Below, in pieces: positions 11,905 through 21,634 of a DNA stretch of 64,000 nt (the first letter of the stretch is position 1; every line of letters begins with the position of its first letter). Below the pieces are notes generated by a model. The model worked only from the letters and a program-made list of their open reading frames with translations. It was not told the DNA's origin and ran no database searches. The position numbers were made by a program, and so were the translations under genes. Location of the stretch: the NCBI GenBank assembly GCA_038501195.1, contig JBBPUQ010000002.1, positions 4,154,001 to 4,218,000 on the forward strand. Direction: 5' to 3'. Origin of the DNA: Nemania diffusa (Eukaryota; Ascomycota; Sordariomycetes; Xylariales; Xylariaceae).

Positions 11905-12916
11905 TTATTTGATGTTGGCAACGATGCTGTCGAATGAGCGGTGTCCGACGGCCGAATACTACGTACCCAAAGTTAGTAACGGTTCTCTTAAGATAGACAC
12001 AAAAGTGTTTTCACTTACACCCTCAACGTAAGCATTGCCCCAGGGCTCTAGCCACGTGTCTGAATATCAACTCTCGTTAGCACGCACTCAGGCCAAAGCG
12101 CGAAGGGGAAATCCGAGGAAAACTCACCCCATGTGGTTGCGGGCTTGGTCCGGGCGAGCCAGGTGAAGGTATCGTTGGTGCCGGTGAAGAGCTCCGTCTG
12201 CGGGAACTGCGCGGCGATGCCGTCGTAGGTGGACTGGGAGACGCCGTTGACGGGGCCGTGGTAGTCCTGGCCGATGCTCTGGACGATGACGGCCTCCTCG
12301 AGCTCGAAGTAGTTGACGATGCTGCTGGAGCCGTGCAGCGCGATGGCCTACATACAACACTGGAGTCAATAATGTCCACTTATAGTAATAATTGCTCAGC
12401 GTTTCGGGAGCTTGCAGGAGTAGGAAGAGCAGAATATGCCTGTTGAGGGAATTCGTGTCTCTGAGACAGGCCGAAAGGGGGGATAAAAGACTCCAGCGAA
12501 CTGACCTGGAAGACCTTGCGCACGCGCTCCGGCGCCCAGTACTTGCCGATGGGGTGCTCGCTGAGCCACGTGCGCGCGCCGATGGCGCCGTCGACCTCGA
12601 ACCGCTTGTCCGGGCTGACCCAGCGCGAGCCCGGCGTCATGTCCCAGCCGAGGTCGTGCAGCATCGTCGCGATGGCGTGCACCTCGAGGTCGATGGACCG
12701 CCGCAGCGTCGCGTTGGCGTTGATCATGGCCGCGCCGAAGAGCCACGACCGCATCTGGTGCGAGTACAGGTAGTCCGGGAACTGCTTGATCATGGCCTGG
12801 GCGTCGCGGACGATCTGGGTGTCGATCACCTCGACCCCCGCGATCTTGGTCATGCGCTGAGGAATTCCGGCAGCCGCCACGGCGGTGGCCAAGGTGAGGA
12901 GGGAGAAAACCTTCAT
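11905..12916 (-). CDS. Secreted HD-domain protein, cyanamide hydratase-like (Ddi2/3-like)
   Basis: Four exons: 12916..12506, 12347..12128, 12059..12019 and 11958..11905, giving 241 residues, the usual length of the cyanamide hydratase family. Introns are GTCAGT...TGTAG, GTGAGT...TTCAG (GCTAAC branch point), and GTAAGT...CGTAG. Reading frames join cleanly, including TTW/DTWLEPWGNAYVEG/YSAVGHRSF. The HD metal site is visible as H53 in YLYSHQMRSWLFG and H87-D88 in MLHDLGWD, with RFEVDGA following. The family hydrates cyanamide to urea or acts on related small nitriles, usually in the cytosol. Here the N-terminus MKVFSLLTLATAVAAAG looks like a cleavable signal peptide, which is unusual and suggests secretion. 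Substrate specificity is inference. The first donor (GTCAGT) has a non-consensus C at +3. Confidence 0.85.
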
Positions 12917-14836
12917 ACTGACCAGTTCTTCGGGTTGTGAGTATATCAGAAAATGAAGTCGGTGATGATCTGCTGAGGAGAGGCGATGGTGATGGTCCTC
13001 CAGAACTCATCTTCGAACAGATATTCGAATAGTCTTATATACAGCTCTCGATTTCGATGTTGACGTTCCTTCGGCTAATCGATGAACTAATCATGACTTC
13101 CCATTACAAATATCACATTGTTCAAGGCTTACTTACGGTCACATTGATAGACCGTTATGACTTTCGACAGAATGGTATGACTTTTCCGTTACATACTTCA
13201 ATTTGAAATCGAATGTCTCTCAAATTTGACGCCTCTCGATGAGACAGTGATGTTGGAGTTTGGGCAAGGCTGGGATTACTAGTGGGCCATGCGGCATGAG
13301 CCGCTGGATGAATATGTCCTATGTCCTATGCCAAATCATTTTTTCCATGAGGCACAGGCACATGCATCAGTCATACCCATCACCGCTGTTTTGGGTGACA
13401 CAGTGAACACATTTGATGAGCAGGCACCTACAATACCGATGTAGCCGATCTACCTGCCTTTCCTAGTAGGCAGGGCCCCGGCATTCTATGGATAGGATTG
13501 AATAGTCCTTGATCTATAGCACAGCATAGTATAAGTTATTCAAGGACGTGTATGATTGCAGAAACTATCTACGCTGTTATTGCAGTCATTGCAATACTAC
13601 TTTGATAGGTAACCTACGTCACAAGTTGACCTTTGACAACTACCTACTGTAAATATATACACTAAATGTCGATCAAGCTTTTACCAACCCCATAGTAAAA
13701 GCTTAGCTTAAATGCTACCAAGCATCTGGAATTCTATACGATCTGCAAACACGGGTTTCGGATTTGGCCGTTGTCAGCAAGGGCGCATCTGGCGGTGTTG
13801 CATGCTTACCACAATGTTAAATTCACATTCTACTTAAACTAGGTTACATAGGTGTGTAAGCACGTATTTTTCTTCTGTGCCTAATATGATATGCTGTGCC
13901 ATAAGGCTCAATTAACTAATTAGGAATATTCGCTAAGTCGACTGATAACTGTTGTGCAGATCCTGATGCGGAGTGACTAGGCCAACTGCAGGTGATTGGG
14001 TCTCTCCAGCTTACGCGAGATGCACGTCAAGGGTAGCGTGAGTACATGACCCAACCGGAGCAGAGAACGGTCCACCCCCTTCGAATACTCCTTCTGCCTA
14101 TACGACCTACTTACAGTATCTCAATGTTTGGGTACATAGCCTGGTGCATGATGAGAATTACAAAACACCCTCGTGCTGAGTTTCTCCCTTATCGCTCTCC
14201 TTCCCCTTTACTTGTGTGACGACTAGGCAAGTCTGTCGCGAATAGCCTCCCATGAACGAGTGTTGTCCTGTTCTTTACTTAGGTATATATATGGTACCTA
14301 GGTAGCTAGCAACTAAAAATCTAGTACTGCTCGAAGAAGTAGAGAAAAGATAGAAATAGAAGATTGATGTTATGCACATGCCTTTCTATGGATGCAGCCA
14401 TTCGCAATGGTTGCATAACTAGCAATTTTGGTTGATCAATCTTTACTGTACAATACAACTAAGGAGTATCCTGACAATAGTGAACCAAACTTCGAAGGTG
14501 AAGATATGAAATTCCCGCATTACGACCTAAGAGGCATAATGTGATACGGCCAATATCAGTATACTTCGTTGACCATTGCAGTCGGGGCACTGGACTAGGA
14601 AGCTATCTGGAGTAAGAGCCATGTTTATGAGACACACATAAGTTCTAACTTCATGTTACATGGGTACCCAGCAAACACGCCACATCGAACATGATTAACA
14701 GCGAATAGGATATAAGCCAGTATTGTTTAGGGTGTAGCATGACATCACGGCATTGGTTTGAACGCATAGTAGATGCTAGAGGCCCGCAAAGAAAAGCCAC
14801 TGGAACTTAAGACTTTTCTAATATTTACTTCTATGA
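12917..14836. other. Intergenic region between HD-domain gene and PPR-like gene
   Basis: About 1.9 kb, AT-rich, with no convincing ORF. It holds the promoter side of the HD-domain gene and the 3' side of the PPR-like gene. Scattered TACCTA/TAGGTA words are present (for example ggtacctaggtag near 14293). I see no repeats longer than a few units and no RNA gene. Confidence 0.45.
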
Positions 14837-16812
14837 CTATCCTTGCACTGCTGTCTCGGCAGGCATCGAATGAGACGCCGAGTGGCTTGCTGACTCGAGG
14901 CGGTCTGGTTCTAACACGTTCGAACGAAGCGGTTCGTTTTGGAGCACGCCCGCATCTTGTGCCCCCACTGACATCAAAGATTTGATATCATCTTCATGAA
15001 AGAGGCGTCGGCGACGGCACTCTTCAAGTATTTTCTCAAACCTGGGGTCCCGGGCTTGAATACATCTCCGGAGAAGGGCCAGAGCTGAGTTCTTGCTTAC
15101 CCACCACGTCTCAGGCGAGCTAGGAGGTGTACGAGCGGGTATCATTTCTAGATAACGAAAGGCCATTTCATAGTCATCCTGCATTGAGCAAATCCGGACT
15201 AAGTGATCGAGGATAGGCTTACTCGGCTTCAGGAAGAAAGCTTCCATTTCGGCCACGAGAAAGTTCATAGACTTCCTCTGCGTGCAATGCTGAAGCAAGA
15301 CATCGAAGGTTTCGAGGTCTGGGCCATTTATGCAAACCTGGCGAATAGTCCTATACAAATCAAGTCCAACTCTGAAGCCCCCATGAGCTACGGTAGCTTC
15401 TAAAACAACGTTGAAAGCAGCCGCCGGTACGGTGTACTGCAACTTAAGCTCGTGGAGTATACCAAGCGCTTTATCCGTCGATGCAGGCGAATCGCGAAGC
15501 ATTTGGAAAATTGGCCGCGTGCTTGATAAGTCAGGGGAGAGGCCTGCCTTGGCTATGATACAGAGGATTGCGAGTGCCTTTCGTAGGTCATTATGTTGGG
15601 CGTGAACATGGATGAGAGCTTCGTAATGATGCATACTCAACTTTGTCTTGCGGGCAGAGAGTTCTTGAATCGCACTCATGGCCAGCGCAGTGTCTCCATG
15701 AGACGATGCCGTATTCATTACATTTAATAACACACCATCAGGTGGGTGAATATGGCCCGGTGTAACTGAGTGGTCCCATATAAACTTGATACCGGGCTGG
15801 AAGGCATCGCGACTAAACACATCTAGCAGAAACTGCCATGCATTCAGGGACAGGGGAGCTCGCTTCACAACATTTACTACTCTCAAACGGTGTTTGAGTA
15901 TGGAAAGAGTCTCTTCGTGAAACCCCAACTCTCCAAATACGTAGAGGAACACGTCAAACAACCATGGGGGCACATTGATGGGAGTCTTATTCAGCTCCTC
16001 TAGTTTCCAGAAAGCAAGCTCGTACTGGCCATCTCGTAAGAGGCCAATTATAATGCTGATTTTGGTACTTGGTGTCAGGTTAAACCACCTGTTCTTCATG
16101 TCATGCAGTACTTGGGCGCGGAGAACGTAGTCGGGATGAACAGCTGTTACCTGCACGCTTGGGTTAGCCTAGGGGCCGACAGTAAATGGTAGACGTGGGC
16201 TGGGTGTCTGACCTCCAAGAGAGCTTGGTATATCTCTGGCGTTGTCGATATGTTGTGACTCTGCGCTTCTTTTAGAAGTTGAGAGGCAACCTTAGCAGAG
16301 CCATAGTGCTTGTTGATGTTTGCTTTAATCAGGCTTTCGTAGAGAGCAGCATTAGGAGTTTCCCCCCTCTCCTTGACGAGGTATTCGACGAGTCGCGTGA
16401 TAGGAAGATATGTCTCCTCGGCGTCTTGGAGTTCCTTCAGGGCAGCGTAGATAGTGGGGGTTGACATCTTGTCTAGCTTGGTATTCAGGGAATCTAGGCC
16501 CTGGAAAGCAGCGCCTGGAACCCATGGGCTTCGTTTTGCCACTCTCTTTAGATAGGCCACGCGCGAGTTGTCGGGTCCTTCGTTCTGCTTGGCGTTATGC
16601 TCGAGCGGTACCGCAACCTGGCTGTATTGTCTCCGACATTGTCGCTGAGCATGCTTCGGATATTTCGACGGAGTGCTGCGATTGGCAAGTGATGGTCTTA
16701 GCTGGCCGCGAGGAACATGCCATAGGTCGAATGGTTTGGAGAGAGATCTGATATCAATTGAGGGACACAGGCATCGCCAGAGTCCGTCGACGATGATGCG
16801 ATCACTGGGCAT
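14837..16812 (-). CDS. Pentatricopeptide-repeat-like mitochondrial protein
   Basis: Two exons, 16812..16213 and 16150..14837, giving 637 residues. The 62-bp intron has a GTCAGA donor (non-consensus C at +3), a GGCTAAC branch point and a GTGCAG acceptor; splicing restores frame as QALLE/VTAVHPDYVL. The N-terminus is rich in R, S and P with few acidic residues (DLWHVPRGQLRPSLANRS, KHAQRQCRRQYS), consistent with a mitochondrial presequence. The body is a run of helical hairpins about 35 residues long: TPNAALYESLIKANINKHYG, LSMHHYEALIHVHAQHNDLR and PAAAFNVVLEATVAHGGFRV have PPR-style spacing. Fungal PPR proteins generally bind mitochondrial transcripts for stability, processing or translation. 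I could not assign a named ortholog. An alternative would be another alpha-solenoid protein, but the N-terminus and repeat register favour PPR. Confidence 0.78.
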
Positions 16813-17577
16813 GAGTGAGGGTTCGAGTTGTGAATAAATACACCGGCACGGCGCAAATTTAAGAATACTATATACAACCTGTATCCTTATTTACTATATA
16901 CCATTCCATAACAGTTGGCTGCCAGCTGGCGGGCCTGACCAGCCCACCCTTGACAGGTATTTTACTTGGTACCTATCTGGCAGTTTCTTCTGACTGGTCA
17001 CTGGTGTATTGTAGTTATTGTTTCATACATAGTCAGGTGTTATAACGTAGCATTTCCGAATCAAAACGAACGATCTAACATCCAAATATCATGCATTTTG
17101 AAAGGGTTATCCTGTTTATTATTGATATCTGTAACTGTCTTCTTCAATACCCTTCGGCTGGAGCCTACTGCCGTGCTTAACATGACCGCCATTCGCCTTA
17201 GAATCCTTCATCGAGAGTTGGTAATGCGTAGAGATTTGCTACCTACTGTGCGGATCATATCTTGTCGCGCAGCAGCAGATAAATTAGGGCTTGCTACCAT
17301 GTACCCTCTCAAAAGTAACGAATCGATTTATCGAAGTTTCTCGTGATATCCGGGCCAATCCTGGGGACACCGCGGATCAACTGCCTCCTGATGTTTCTTG
17401 TCTTCATGTCGGGTATATTTCCGTGTAGGCGAATGCAGCGCCTTCATTTCGCGGGACCAAGTAGGCCTCTCATCGGGGACACCTACCACCTTGGAGTGTC
17501 CTGTATGGACCTGTTTTGCTGTGACCTCGTGTTCGAGCCTCTGGTGAATTGGGCAAAAGAGGTGCCTATTATCCTCC
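16813..17577. other. Intergenic region between PPR-like gene and LSM4
   Basis: About 765 bp between the PPR-like start and the LSM4 stop, both on the minus strand. It contains the PPR promoter and the LSM4 3' UTR. A 126-residue plus-strand frame at 16966..17346 begins without an ATG and shows no motif, so it is not called. Confidence 0.5.
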
Positions 17578-18152
17578 TCATGCTCCTCGTCCTCTTCCCC
17601 GGCCCCTGCCCTGGCCACGTCCACCTCGGCCTCTATCGCCTCCCCTTCCACCGTGGTCTCCGCGTTGTGGCCCATGTCCACCTCGACCACCTCTGAACCC
17701 ACCACCTTGGGAGTGTTGCTGGTCTTTAACCAGATCGATGATTTCGTCGGGGACTCTTAGGTATTTAATCTATCGAAGAATGTGAGAAAATGTCGTTGGT
17801 CTTGCCGGCATAGGAACATCAAGACTTACGTTGTTGCCCTTGACATAAACTTCGGGGAGTCGAACGAACTTGTCGGCTTCCTAGATACTAGTGGGTTAGT
17901 GACTGTATTGCGCCTAGGGAAATATCGAAGAGCAACTAATGTCATACCGGACTTGTCTGCACAACCTCTTTCAGGGTAAGGTTCATCCAGGTGTCGCATT
18001 GAACCAAATGGCCATTGAGAGTCTCGCCGTTCTTCAGCTCGACGAGCATCGGGTGGCCCTGGGCGGCGTTAAGTAGCCCGAGGGGCAACTGAGAGCGCAT
18101 AGTATTAGCCCATGTATAGTTAGATAGTGCGTCGAAGAAAGACCCATACCAT
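17578..18152 (-). CDS. LSM4: U6 snRNA-associated Sm-like protein LSm4
   Basis: Subunit of the Lsm1-7 (mRNA decapping) and Lsm2-8 (U6 snRNP) rings. Four coding exons: 18152..18150 (only the ATG), 18088..17948, 17880..17830 and 17769..17578, giving 128 residues. Introns are GTATGG...CTCAG, GTATGA...TCTAG and GTAAGT...GATAG. The spliced N-terminus [20 protein letters not shown] matches the family. Sm1 is [20 protein letters not shown] with CDTWMNLTL following; Sm2 is [18 protein letters not shown]. The tail is a Gly/Arg-rich RGG region ([15 protein letters not shown] and onward), typical of Lsm4, where it promotes P-body assembly and can be arginine-methylated. Reading without the first intron would give MRSQLPLG; the consensus acceptor and family N-terminus argue for the ATG micro-exon. 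The gene is head-to-head with the membrane-protein gene at 18828. Confidence 0.94.
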
Positions 18153-18827
18153 AGTATTTTGTTTTTCAGTCGCGCCCTAAATAAATACCTAGTATGTAAT
18201 AGTAGATTCCTCGAGAGGGAGGTGTGCTTTGCGCCGGGAGATCTTAGATAGAAGGGATCCTTTCTGACGAACAAGGCTGACGCAAGTCTGGGGGAGCTTG
18301 AAAGGTACCTACATAGGTAAGGGTGCCCTGGTTTAGATATCTACTAGACCAAGTAGGTATAGCGTTAAGCAGAGAGGTAGATCTCGCTTGGGCAGCCACG
18401 ATCACTCGTTCACAAGCCACAGCAGCGCCATGCTTCATTTATCTAGGTATGCTGCTTACATGAATTCGGGTTAAATAGGTACAACAAGACCTGGCACAGT
18501 TAGGCAAATGACCTAGATAGCGTGTCGCTCCACTCCATGCATTCATGGTTAGGTAGCGTCCCTAATGTACAGAATACAGGCTTATGTAGGCGTTACAAGT
18601 AGGTAGGTCTTTCAGCTTCAGCATGGTATACTACCTCCTTAGCACAGCCCGCTTGCCATCAGGCAACCATTTAGTGCCCATCCATCACGTTCCCTTTACC
18701 TCTCAACAACCTCACACGCCCTCATTGTGGGTGTTGCGTAGTTTCGCCACGTCAAAGGCTCTCCCCTTCCCCCCTAGCTGCCTATTATTTTCCTTAAACA
18801 CGATCATTCGTTACCGTCCAGTTCACG
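18153..18827. other. Divergent promoter region, LSM4 and membrane protein
   Basis: A 675-bp region between two genes transcribed outward. It contains TAGGTACCTA-type words (near 18300 and 18600) and a pyrimidine-rich stretch just before the plus-strand start. I see no additional coding sequence. Confidence 0.5.
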
Positions 18828-20667
18828 ATGCTCGGCCTATTCAAGGTCGCGGTGTTACTGGCGGCGCCGGCCTTTGAGTTAGTCTTGGCGGCTGTTCCCG
18901 AGACCATATCCACTAACGACGGTAAGAAGACACCGTGACCTATGACTCGAGTTGTTCCATTCCAGGTATTGACTGTCTTATTGAAGATATTGCATCGACT
19001 GCTTTAATTACACTTGAATTAGGCGGAAACTCAAACAACCGTGCTCTTCGGCAGACTGTGAGTCGCCTTCTCCTGTAGCGATCAATCTCTGCTTGTGGCG
19101 CCAATGGCGATTTAATACTCTCTCCAGACTGTGGACTTGCGCGTTTTCGAGTCAACTACTCCTTGCGGTTATGGAAATGTCACCCTCAATGGAGAGTCGC
19201 TTGCCCAGGATGACCTTGGATTCGGATCAGGCTCTATCCCAACAGATATCGGCAGCGTACTTTTCGCTGATTGGAAGTTCACCTGTGTGCACCTTGAACG
19301 AGATTCTCAAGCCCAATTATTGTCTATCCACGTTGATTCCGTTGACGGCCGAAAGGTCGATGATATTGCGTTCTCCGTCCAATTCCAACAAGTAGCGCCA
19401 ATATCCATTTCCTACACCGATAGTCCTGCAGCAAAGTTAAAGCCGTCACCAACTCTTGACTTGTCTGATAATTCGCCCCTGAGTCTAGAAGATGAGCTAG
19501 CTGAGTTAGAGGTCCTCAAGGAGCAACTTCTCATACTCGAACATTCCATTGCCTTGAAGATCACCCACATCTCCAATGCTTTCGAGTTGGACCGACCCGA
19601 GGAATTACTTCAAGTCACCAACTGTGATGGTTTGAAATGCTTCTTCAGTACGATATATAGCCGAATGAAGGGATTAGCCAGTAAACTGTATCACAGTCGC
19701 CAAAAACAGCAGGCGTCTCTAGCCGGCCAGCCGGAAGTTTCTCACTGGCCTAGCGAGGGAGGTCAACGGCCACTCATAGAGGTCGATGACGTGGAAAACC
19801 TCGATATTACTACTTCTCTGCCCCAACAGCCGGCACGCGTTAGCAGCCAAAATGAAGCAGAAACCCTAGTATCCGTAGCTGAAAAGGGCGCTGGTCGCCT
19901 TCATCAACTCAGCCCAGCGGACAGTGATAGACCGGTAAGTTATGTGCATAGATGAAACCTGGGCCATATGAACTAACAGCCGGCAGCACCGAATTCTACA
20001 TATAGTGGCTTTAGTTGCATTGGTTTTGGCTATTGCCATCAACCTCGTTATTATGGTCCTTATCGTTCAATTCTTGAGGTTTCGACGCCAACGCCGTAAG
20101 GCTCTATGGGAGAAGCGGCGAGGTAATCTTCGTAAATCCCGCGATAATTGCAATACACTAGTTGCAACGAAATATATGGACTTAATCCAGTGGCTTAGAG
20201 ATGGCGCCGGACGTGAGGATCTCGAGCGTCAAGAAAAAGATGCCATTATAGAGCGGATACATGAATCAAGCAGCGATGAGGGGTCTTCAGATACGCTATC
20301 CATCACCATGGAAGAAGAGATAGCCCAGTTTCGTGCTGCTGCAACCGCCGTAGGGAATCTAGTCACCACTGGAGAGGGACGGGGACGGAGTCGGTTGTCT
20401 GAGCACCTCTCTTCAGCCCGACCGCGTCGAGCCTCAACACCATCCAGTGTTATGTCTTCGTGTCCGACATATAGGTCTGTGGACGAGTCTCTGCCGGCAT
20501 ACGACGAGAATTGCTCTCCAGAATATGTCGCCGATGGATTTCAGTATACGCCCGGTAGTTCAACGCCTGGAAATTTGTCGCCCAGAAGTTCATCGCCCAG
20601 GAGCTCGATGTCCGAAGGCTCAACGGCATGCACATCGCTGGACGACGATGTGAGCAAGAAAGACTGA
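18828..20667 (+). CDS. Uncharacterised type I single-pass membrane protein
   Basis: Four exons: 18828..18921, 18966..19057, 19128..19934 and 19987..20667, giving 557 residues. All introns are GT-AG and phases agree (G/GT, 0, 0). The start gives MLGLFKVAVLLAAPAFELVL, a probable signal peptide. A lumenal or extracellular region of about 310 residues follows, with Cys at IDCLIED, TTPCGYG, FTCVHLE and the pair NCDGLKCFF, which may form disulfides. A predicted helix (LEDELAELEVLKEQLLILEH) lies in its middle. One hydrophobic segment (about 336-360, VALVALVLAIAINLVIMVLI) is followed by RFRRQRRK, so the tail is cytosolic. The roughly 190-residue tail is Ser/Pro-rich, with SSPRSS phosphosite-like repeats and LPAYDE (about 500). 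I recognise no named family. A cell-surface or endomembrane sensor or adaptor would fit, but that is inference. Confidence 0.82.
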
Positions 20668-21260
20668 GATTTCTTTTAGGTTACTTAATATCTGGCTCCT
20701 ATTGGCCTGGTTTGGAAATATATACATTGCAAGGCGTACGGTCATGGGCCATTGGAACTCCATGCCAGTAGGTTCTTAGTAGAGCTTTGGTATCAAGGTG
20801 TCTTAACAATATGTTTTGTAATTTTAAATCTCGTAGCTCAGACTATGTAGAAAGGATATTCTAAATAAATAACCGTGCGACGGAAGAGTTTTTGTTTCTT
20901 TTTTGGGGGCTAGATAGTAAAGCGTCTACTAGTAATGAGGGGACTTCACCTTCGAGGAAGCTAGAACACTTACTCGTAAAACTGAACTAGTTAGTACTTG
21001 CCGTACGCTTAGGATCGCATAGATGTCACTAATCTTTTGGTGTATCCGAGGATTACGAAGAGATACGAGGCCCAAGAGAGTCTCCTTATTGGTAGCACTG
21101 TCCAGTAGGCACTTAGGCATTTTAACCCCTGCACCTATAGGAGGGTGAGGCAGATTCCAAGCCGTTTAACCCAGGTACTCTATACTCGGTATTATGCGTA
21201 TATTGCCAGCCCAGAATTATGAATATATTCACAGAGTAGGTAACATTAGACCTCGACCTA

Positions 21261-21292
21261 CCACGCTGCCACGCTGCCACGCTGCCACGCGT
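21261..21292. repeat. 8-bp tandem repeat (CCACGCTG)4
   Basis: Three perfect CCACGCTG units followed by CCACGCGT, directly readable. It lies about 340 bp upstream of the start of the next gene. Confidence 0.9.
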
Positions 21293-21576
21293 ACCAAACC
21301 CGGGAGCTTTTTTTAGCTGGGGCGGAGGTGGCCCCATGCAGTAGTTTCATTTACCATTGGCCATAATGCATACCAGCACAGACCTCTAGGGGTTCTAGAT
21401 TATATAATACTCGACAGTTCTTTCAATCTTGCAGACATCACATTCATATAATATCCGGCTTACTTGCAGTACCTAAGCTCGTCTACTATAGACAATCCAG
21501 AAGAGGAAAGGATCGCTCTACGGCTTAGTGCAGGCACTGGCATGCCATTGTTCTAACTTGATCTCTCTCACCTTAC

Positions 21577-21612
21577 CACCATATCACCATATCACCTTAT
21601 CACCATATCACA
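21577..21612. repeat. 8-bp ATATCACC-type tandem repeat in the 5' leader
   Basis: About four imperfect units (ATATCACC, ATATCACC with CTT variant, ATATCACA) ending 22 bp before the ATG at 21635, so probably within the transcribed leader. Confidence 0.8.
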
Positions 21613-21634
21613 TACATCAGGCAGGCAGAGCCAA

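Larger units (their letters stand above)
20668..21634. other. Intergenic region with two 8-bp tandem repeats
   Basis: About 970 bp between two same-strand genes. It holds a four-unit CCACGCTG array at 21261..21292 and an ATATCACC-type array at about 21577..21612, just upstream of the next start codon. A 71-residue minus-strand frame at 21122..21337 has no support. Confidence 0.5.

Noticed and set aside
16966..17346. 126-residue plus-strand frame between PPR-like gene and LSM4
   Set aside because: Starts from a TTG, hydrophobic but without a coherent domain, and its internal ATG leaves too little sequence to support.
17328..17705. 125-residue minus-strand frame over the LSM4 3' end
   Set aside because: It reads the RGG-coding segment of LSM4 in another frame. 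The LSM4 frame is supported by the Sm motifs and splice sites.
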